In this document: piece after piece, positions 58,497 to 64,000 of the stretch | Layout: each line of letters opens with the position of its first letter | How positions within the stretch are numbered: the first letter of the stretch is position 1 | NCBI RefSeq assembly: GCF_003024675.1 | Contig: NZ_PYLP01000006.1 | Span: forward strand, 48,981 to 112,980 | Length of the DNA: 64,000 nt | Direction: 5' to 3' | Source: Faecalibacillus faecis | GTDB lineage: Bacteria; Bacillota_I; Bacilli_A; Erysipelotrichales; Coprobacillaceae | The notes under the pieces: generated by a model | Seen by the model: only the letters and a program-made list of their open reading frames with translations | What the model was told of the DNA's origin: nothing | Databases searched by the model: none | Program-made: the position numbers and the translations under genes

Positions 58497-59168
58497 ATGA
58501 ATAAAGGAATACCTAAAATAAATACACAACTTAGAAGCCATACTATTTTAGTACCAGAAGTTTATCGTGAAGCAACAGGTGTTTTAATCAATGGAAAACG
58601 TATCAAATCATTGGTGTTTTCTACAGATGTGGCAGTTATTGCCAACTGTAATGCTGATGCAGTCATTGCTGTTTATCCTTTTACACCAACTATTCAAATT
58701 ACTCAAGCTATTATTTCAGTCGCACAAAGACCTGTCTTTGTGGGTGTTGGTGGCGGAACAACGGCAGGTAAACGAGTAGAGTCGATTGCCTTAGATGCTG
58801 AACTTCATGGCGCTACAGCCGTGGTTTTAAATGCGCCAACGACCACAAAATTCGTTCAAAATCTAGCACAAGATATTGATATTCCAGTTGTTTTAACGAT
58901 TGTTTCATTAAATGAAGATTTAGAACAAAGAATGTTACATACAGGAGCTAATATCATTAACGTTTCTGGAGGAAAAGATACTGTAAAGATTGTTAAAAAA
59001 TTAAGAGAAATCAGTCCTGATTTCCCAATTATTGCTACAGGTGGACCAACTGAAGAAACAGTAAGAGAAGTGATTCAAGCAGGTGCTAATGCCGTTACCT
59101 TTACACCTCCTACTAATGGTGAAATCTTCAAAGGTATGATGGAAGAATATAGACATAGATATGATTAA
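58497..59168 (+). CDS. TIM-barrel protein of unknown function paired with the ROK kinase
   Basis: A 223-residue alpha-beta barrel. Strands and phosphate-binding loops are visible (ADAVIAVYPF, VFVGVGGGTTAGKR, NIINVSGGKDTVKIV, FPIIATGGPTEETV, VTFTPPTNGEIF), similar in layout to ThiG-, NanE- or indole-glycerol-type barrels. Families of this kind are annotated as putative hydrolases or beta/alpha barrel proteins. Co-transcribed with the kinase (TAGGAGG at the junction), it may act on the phosphorylated sugar. Confidence 0.7.
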   Translation: MNKGIPKINTQLRSHTILVPEVYREATGVLINGKRIKSLVFSTDVAVIANCNADAVIAVYPFTPTIQITQAIISVAQRPVFVGVGGGTTAGKRVESIALDAELHGATAVVLNAPTTTKFVQNLAQDIDIPVVLTIVSLNEDLEQRMLHTGANIINVSGGKDTVKIVKKLREISPDFPIIATGGPTEETVREVIQAGANAVTFTPPTNGEIFKGMMEEYRHRYD

Positions 59169-59195
59169 AAAGTTCCTCGCTTGAGGAACTTTTAT
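59168..59195 (+). terminator. terminator of the ROK/TIM-barrel pair
   Basis: AAAGTTCCTC-gctt-GAGGAACTTT, a perfect 10-bp stem, then TTAT. Confidence 0.88.
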
Positions 59196-59357
59196 AGTAT
59201 AGTGTTTATTAAAAATAGATGTTCTCAAAAAATTACACCTATTATACAATTATTTCTATATAATATATGTATAAAATAAAATTAATCATTTTAAACATTT
59301 AGGGAAAGGTATGTGTATATTGTAATGATTATTTCATGTATACAGTAGGTTAAAATT

Positions 59358-60053
59358 ATGTTTAAAAACTCTATTTTTTGGTTGTTTTTTATAATAAGCT
59401 CAATTTTTTCGGTCATATTTTTGTATTTTTATATATTTAAATTTAATAATAAAAAACTACCTATTAACCCTAATCTAAAAACAAAATTTAATGAAACTTG
59501 CAAAATGATAGTTTACTATTTTATTTCTACACTTTGTTTTTTTTTATTTATTATTATTAATTTTGCAATTTCAACAACAAGTTTTTCTGATTACAGTGCT
59601 ATTTTTGATTCAATAATGCTATTAATTTTCCCATACATCATAAATACATCTTTTAATTTAATGATTCCCAAAAACGAATTATCTGTAGAATTAAAAAAAT
59701 GTATTACTTTTGAAACTTTAATTTTAGTATCCATAGTTGGAAAAATGTATGAATTAAATGCTATTTTTTCAATTTCACTTTCGATTATAATAGGATACTG
59801 TACATCGTTAGATTCTTTATTAAATAATGTTCCACTCAAACAACTTATCCCAAATGTTACATCAATTATCAAAGGAGTAAAATCCACAATACTTACTATT
59901 ATAATATTCATACTTTTTGTATTTCTAAACTTCAACTATAGTACTCAAATCGTTGCTATTATTTATGGATGTAGTATTGGAGAATTATTCATTCTATTTT
60001 TACTATTTAAAAAAAAGAAATTGGAGAAGAAAATATATCATAAAATAGAATAA
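59358..60053 (+). CDS. multi-pass membrane protein, unknown, next to TIR gene
   Basis: A 231-residue, very AT-rich protein with six or seven membrane helices (first at about 5-26, last at about 200-217) and a lysine-rich tail. I recognise no family. The base composition is lower in G and C than the neighbours, which suggests transfer. It points the same way as the TIR and cyclase-like genes that follow and may be the membrane part of the same defence module; the 111-bp gap leaves this open. The ribosome site is weak. Confidence 0.55.
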   Translation: MFKNSIFWLFFIISSIFSVIFLYFYIFKFNNKKLPINPNLKTKFNETCKMIVYYFISTLCFFLFIIINFAISTTSFSDYSAIFDSIMLLIFPYIINTSFNLMIPKNELSVELKKCITFETLILVSIVGKMYELNAIFSISLSIIIGYCTSLDSLLNNVPLKQLIPNVTSIIKGVKSTILTIIIFILFVFLNFNYSTQIVAIIYGCSIGELFILFLLFKKKKLEKKIYHKIE

Positions 60054-60164
60054 TTGATCATCATTTAAAATGTATTTATTATTTTATATTAAATCTCTAA
60101 CTATAAAATAAATGATATTTACTTTACAATAAAGATATAAATATATCTAATTGGAGGAAGTAAT

Positions 60165-61037
60165 ATGAGTATTGAACAATATCAAAGAACAGTAAATAAT
60201 TTAGATAAAGAAATAGCCACTTTGGAACAAAAGAAGGCTTCATTCGATAAGAAGGCAGCAGATCAAGAAAAAAAGGCAGCAGGTGTTTCAATTAGTAAAA
60301 ATGCTTCTGCCTCTATGATAAACAGTAAGAAAAGACAAATTGAAAGGTATAGTAAAGAAAGCAATAAGGCAAAAGAACAAAGTGCAAATTTAATGAAGAA
60401 AATCGCAGATAAGAGAAAAAAGCGAAATGACGCTTATTCAAAGCTTCAAAAGAAACAACATCTTGAAATAAAAAGGCAAAATAATCTTATAGTCAATATG
60501 CAAAGCGACTATGAAAAACAAATAGAAGAGCTTACTTCTAAAGTGCTTTCTTTTAATGAAAAGCAACTAGCTGTGACAGATACGATGAATGAAGAAAATG
60601 AAAAACAAGAGTATGATGTTTTTATATCTCATGCATGGGAAGATAAGGAAGATTTTGTGGATGATTTTGTAAAAGATTTAAATAGTTTAGGTGTAACAAC
60701 ATGGTATGATAAAAGTCAAATTCTATGGGGAGATTCAATGCGGAAGAAAATAGATGAAGGACTTAAGAAATCTCGTTTTGGTATCGTTATACTTTCTCCG
60801 AATTATATTGCAGAAGGAAAGTATTGGACAAAGGCAGAACTAGATGGATTATTTCAATTGGAAAGTATTAATGGAAAGAAATTGTTACCTATTTGGCATA
60901 AGCTTACAAAAAAAGAAGTAATGGATTTTAGTCCAACAATTGCTGGAAAACTTGCAATGAATACTTCTTCACTAACTTCAAAAGAAATTGCAGAAAAAAT
61001 GCAATATTTTTTAGAAAATATTAACGGTGATCAATAA
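60165..61037 (+). CDS. coiled-coil TIR-domain protein
   Basis: A 290-residue protein. The first 145 residues are a long coiled coil (EIATLEQKKASFDKKAADQE, then KKRQIERYSKESNKAKEQSA). The C-terminal TIR domain (about 148-288) starts YDVFISHAWEDKEDFVDDF. It has the BB-loop region and WYDKSQILWGDSMRKKI, and the expected catalytic Glu225 in YWTKAELDGLF. TIR domains of bacterial defence cleave NAD+ or make signal nucleotides. It has TTGGAGG upstream and is followed by the cyclase-like gene after 31 bp. No cyclic-nucleotide-binding domain is visible, so it differs from described Pycsar TIR effectors. Confidence 0.88.
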   Translation: MSIEQYQRTVNNLDKEIATLEQKKASFDKKAADQEKKAAGVSISKNASASMINSKKRQIERYSKESNKAKEQSANLMKKIADKRKKRNDAYSKLQKKQHLEIKRQNNLIVNMQSDYEKQIEELTSKVLSFNEKQLAVTDTMNEENEKQEYDVFISHAWEDKEDFVDDFVKDLNSLGVTTWYDKSQILWGDSMRKKIDEGLKKSRFGIVILSPNYIAEGKYWTKAELDGLFQLESINGKKLLPIWHKLTKKEVMDFSPTIAGKLAMNTSSLTSKEIAEKMQYFLENINGDQ

Positions 61038-61068
61038 TAAATTATTTAGAAAATGAAAGGTAAAAAGA

Positions 61069-61854
61069 ATGGAAAATGATAAAAGTTATTCAAAATATTT
61101 AGTTATATTTATTGACATATTAGGAAGCCAAAATAGAGATGATTTTGAGAAAGCTTATAAAATTAATTCTATTTTTCATGAAGAATTAGAAAAGAATAAC
61201 AAAAACGATTTACCACACACGGTATATTTTAGAAAAATATATACTTTTTCTGATTGCTCTTATATTTTCTATGGTTTTAAAGAAAATGTTCCAGAAGAAA
61301 AAAGAGACGAGGGAAAATTATTTACAACAGCATTATGCAATTGTGAACCAATATTTTTACGTTTTATTAAAGAAAAAATAATGTTTAGGGGTGGAATATC
61401 TTACGGTGATGCTTATGTTGATCCTTCAAAAAGTATGTTTTTTGGGAAAGCAGTAAGGGCATATCAGTTAGAATCTAATGTAGCAATTCACCCTCGAATT
61501 GTTGTTGATAACTATGTGGCTGAAGAACTTTTGAGAAATGTTTCTTTTCAAATGAATCAAGCTATTGAAAAAAATAACACGTGTGAAATTCCCTTAAGTG
61601 AAATGATTCCATTATTTGGACATGGACTAGTAGAACAGGATGTTGATAATAAATTTATTTTTAATTATTTACATATGCCGCAATTTAATTTGCTTTATAA
61701 TAATTGCTATTCTTCAGGAGAAGAATTTATTAAAGAATTTATAAATTTTTGCGAAGAACAAATTGAGGAAAACACAGAATATAAAATAATTGATAAATAT
61801 TTTTATGCATTAAGGTTTGCTTTAGATAAATTACCTCCTAGTTGTAAAGAATAA
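61069..61854 (+). CDS. class III nucleotidyl cyclase-like protein
   Basis: A 261-residue protein with the cyclase catalytic-fold pattern: first metal Asp16 in YLVIFIDILGSQ, second acidic position Asp62 in YTFSDCSYIFYG, and the dimer strand FRGGISYGDAYVDP...FFGKAVRAYQLESNVAIHPRIVV. Relatives are annotated as adenylate/guanylate cyclase-like proteins, and Pycsar cyclases (PycC) share this fold. Base-selecting residues cannot be read with confidence, and the C-terminal 80 residues are unassigned. It lies directly downstream of the TIR gene, so it may make or sense a nucleotide signal for it. Confidence 0.6.
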   Translation: MENDKSYSKYLVIFIDILGSQNRDDFEKAYKINSIFHEELEKNNKNDLPHTVYFRKIYTFSDCSYIFYGFKENVPEEKRDEGKLFTTALCNCEPIFLRFIKEKIMFRGGISYGDAYVDPSKSMFFGKAVRAYQLESNVAIHPRIVVDNYVAEELLRNVSFQMNQAIEKNNTCEIPLSEMIPLFGHGLVEQDVDNKFIFNYLHMPQFNLLYNNCYSSGEEFIKEFINFCEEQIEENTEYKIIDKYFYALRFALDKLPPSCKE

Positions 61855-61960
61855 ATTATAAGTATTTTAGGTTATAGGATATAGGATATTATTTTGTAAA
61901 AAATTGAAATAATATGTTAAATGTGCTATTCTTTTGAAGAAAGAAATGAGGGAAATTGAT

Positions 61961-63415
61961 ATGAAAGTATTAAAAAAGGTAATATCATGGCCTGTAGTTT
62001 TAACTATTCAAGTTTTATCTTCAGTAGCTTTGTTATTCTTATTATTTAAGTTGGGAGTAGTCCCAACTAAATACATGATTATTTTAGTTGCAGCATTAGC
62101 TGTACTTGCATTACTCATGTATTTCTTTATGAAACCAGCAAAAGGAAAACATGCAGTCAATGCAAGACAGTCTATTGGAAAGATTATTTCATTAGTATTA
62201 AGTATTGTTTTATTAATTGGTTCTGTTTATGTAGCTAAAGGAAGTTCTACATTAAATAAAATTTCTGGTGCTGATACAAAAACAGTACATTATGCTATTT
62301 TAGTATTAAAAGATAGTAAAATTAATAGTTTATCAGATATCAAAAATGAATCTATCGAATACAACTTACAATATGATGATAAAAAAGATATGAATCAAAT
62401 CATCGCTAAAGCAAAACAAGAACAATCAAGTATTTCATATGATGAAACAAATGATGATTATTCTAAACTTGCTGATGATCTTTATAACAATACCGTACAT
62501 GCCATCTTAGTAAATACAGCATATAACGGTATGTTTGAAGAAACACATGAAAACTTTGCAAATGAAACAAAAGAAATTTGGAGTTATGAAGTTGATACAG
62601 AAGTAAAAAGCTTTGCTAAAGATGTAGATGTAACATCAAAACCATTTACAATCTATATTTCAGGTATTGATACATATGGTAAAGTATCTACTGTTTCAAG
62701 ATCAGATGTTAATATGATCGTAACAGTAAATCCTAAAACAAAACAAATCTTAATGTCATCAATTCCTAGAGATTACTATGTTACATTAGCTAATAAAGGT
62801 AAAAAAGATAAATTAACGCACTCAGGATTAGCTGGACCTGAAAATACAGTTAAAACAATGGATAATTTCTTAGGTATTGATATTAACTATTATGCACGTG
62901 TTAACTTTACTTCATTAATTACTATGGTTGATGCTTTAGGTGGAATTGATTTAGATTCTGATAGTTCATTTACGGCAGCAAGTGGTGATTCGTTTAGAAA
63001 AGGTGTTCAACATGTAAATGGAAAAAAAGCACTAGCTTTTGCCAGAGAAAGACATGCCTTTGGTGGAGGAGATAATATGCGTGTTAAACATCAACAAGAT
63101 GTATTAATGTCTATGTTGAAAAAAATGATGTCACCGGCTATTATTACAAATTATACAGGTGTTTTAAATTCGATTGCTGGATGTTTTGAAACAAATATGT
63201 CATCAGATAACATTACTGATTTAATCCAAATGCAAGTCAATGATATGGCACAATGGACATTTACACAAAAACAATTTACAGGACACGGAGTAATGCAAAC
63301 AGGTGGAGCTTATATGCCTAATACTAAATTATATTATATGATTCCTGATGACAGTAGTGTATCTGAAAATATTGCTGCAATTAAAGCGGTATTAAATGGA
63401 CAAACAGTAGAATAA
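61961..63415 (+). CDS. LytR-CpsA-Psr (LCP) family wall-polymer ligase
   Basis: A 484-residue membrane protein. Three N-terminal helices (about 5-25, 33-55 and 70-90) precede an accessory domain (about 105-220) and the LCP domain (about 225-400). The LCP domain has SRSDVNMIVTVNPKTKQILM, SSIPRDYYV, NFTSLITMVDALGGIDLD and FARERHAFGGGDNMRVKHQQ (conserved Arg residues binding the lipid pyrophosphate). LCP enzymes attach teichoic acids or capsule to peptidoglycan. The ATG at 61961 is chosen for its GAGGG site. Confidence 0.93.
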   Translation: MKVLKKVISWPVVLTIQVLSSVALLFLLFKLGVVPTKYMIILVAALAVLALLMYFFMKPAKGKHAVNARQSIGKIISLVLSIVLLIGSVYVAKGSSTLNKISGADTKTVHYAILVLKDSKINSLSDIKNESIEYNLQYDDKKDMNQIIAKAKQEQSSISYDETNDDYSKLADDLYNNTVHAILVNTAYNGMFEETHENFANETKEIWSYEVDTEVKSFAKDVDVTSKPFTIYISGIDTYGKVSTVSRSDVNMIVTVNPKTKQILMSSIPRDYYVTLANKGKKDKLTHSGLAGPENTVKTMDNFLGIDINYYARVNFTSLITMVDALGGIDLDSDSSFTAASGDSFRKGVQHVNGKKALAFARERHAFGGGDNMRVKHQQDVLMSMLKKMMSPAIITNYTGVLNSIAGCFETNMSSDNITDLIQMQVNDMAQWTFTQKQFTGHGVMQTGGAYMPNTKLYYMIPDDSSVSENIAAIKAVLNGQTVE

Positions 63416-63679
63416 ATTTAAAAGAGGTATTGACATGAAAGAAAGAGTTGCAGAAAATGCGTATAGCAAGTAAGCAAGCGTAGTTTTCTACACTCTTTTT
63501 GACTTTCAATATTCCACAAAAAAGCTATGAAATTTATTTAAAAGTTTCATAGCTTTTTTGTAGTAAAAATTTGACATAAAGTGGCAAATATGGTACCTGA
63601 CTTTGGTATCCAGCATTAAAATATAGTGATAGTAAAAAAGCAGTAGGAATTCAAGATAGAATCTCTATTGCTTTTTCGT
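63416..63679 (+). other. gene-free region with one terminator-like hairpin
   Basis: 264 bases without a credible gene. AAAAAAGCTATGAAA (63518-63532) pairs with TTTCATAGCTTTTTT (63545-63559), a strong bidirectional terminator. A 12-codon frame from 63435 with AGAGG upstream (MKERVAENAYSK) is too short to support. Confidence 0.6.
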
Positions 63680-64000
63680 TTAAATCTTATAATTGAATAT
63701 CTGTCTAATTTGCCGCTCTGTCAAATAGTAATTTGTAAGTGGAAGATTTGTAATATTTTCGAATTCTTTTATAAATTCACTTGATGCCGTTACATTGATA
63801 TATTTACTTTCACCTTTGACCACCTTAAAGCTTCTAATGAATTTCATGATTTGATGTGTGCTGTATTGATTATCCAATATCTTAAACTGGAATATTCTTT
63901 CTAACAGTACGGCAAGATAACAGATCAGGAAGTGTCCCTTTATGCTGTTTTCTTTTTGAAGAAATACAGGGCGTGCATCTAAATCAGACTTCATTATTCT
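63680..64000 (-). CDS. C-terminus of IS1634-type transposase, runs off the window
   Basis: The frame is open from the window edge to the stop at 63680. MKSDLDARPVFLQKENSIKG and HFLICYLAVLLERIF, read after an upstream R-I, match the final helices of IS1634/IS4-type DDE transposases, in which M-K-S/T-D-x-x-A-R-P-V is a hallmark. The DDE residues lie outside the window, so activity cannot be judged. No terminal inverted repeat was recognised after the stop. Confidence 0.75.
   Translation of the reverse strand, partial: RIMKSDLDARPVFLQKENSIKGHFLICYLAVLLERIFQFKILDNQYSTHQIMKFIRSFKVVKGESKYINVTASSEFIKEFENITNLPLTNYYLTERQIRQIFNYKI

Overview
The window is AT-rich chromosomal DNA of a low-GC Gram-positive bacterium. 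Several traits together suggest a gut Erysipelotrichia/Coprobacillaceae-type Firmicute, although the species cannot be named from sequence alone: many phosphotransferase (PTS) operons, sortase-type surface proteins ending in a KTGD signal, strong AGGAGG ribosome sites, a CIRCE heat-shock operator, cre sites and LicT-type RNA antiterminators. Most genes lie on the + strand.

Layout. 1-2853 is the right end of a prophage (tail proteins, holin, endolysin). 3049-4746 holds a YczE-like membrane protein and the AzlCD amino-acid exporter. 4787-6852 is a decayed ICE remnant ending just upstream of a CIRCE-controlled hsp20. A frameshifted LuxR regulator follows, then a remarkable secreted, wall-anchored protein whose mature N-terminus is a near copy of eukaryotic ubiquitin (8648-9865), then a MarR/TSUP operon. 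11214-15360 is an accessory island of IS3 fragments, a second ICE remnant with a relaxase start, and an intact DarTG toxin-antitoxin pair. 15395-25966 is a GlcNAc regulon: a IIB-like protein, NagE-type PTS, BglG-type antiterminator, a broken GH20 hexosaminidase and a giant GH84 enzyme. It is tied together by repeated TTG-n-n-TAGACAA boxes, two RAT/terminator leaders and cre sites.

26165-34278 couples a sugar-sensing two-component system, flanked by two solute-binding proteins, to a mannose-family PTS and an RpiR regulator. Matching palindromes lie upstream of the sensor operon and of the PTS operon. Then come an MFS/SDR/Dabb operon, a complete fruRKA fructose operon, and a PAS-GGDEF-EAL gene with a G9 tract inside its promoter and an A8 frameshift in its coding sequence. 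RodA, a IIB-like membrane protein, a Sel1-repeat protein, an M29 aminopeptidase, release factor 3, a P-type ATPase pseudoenzyme, a pseudouridine synthase and a diguanylate cyclase follow.

The last part is rich in likely defence functions: an AlbA_2-type regulator with its own operator array, a type III ToxIN system (three 37-nt antitoxin RNA repeats, terminator, ToxN) and, after a ROK kinase pair, a membrane protein / coiled-coil-TIR / class III cyclase-like cluster. An LCP ligase and the C-terminus of an IS1634-type transposase close the window.
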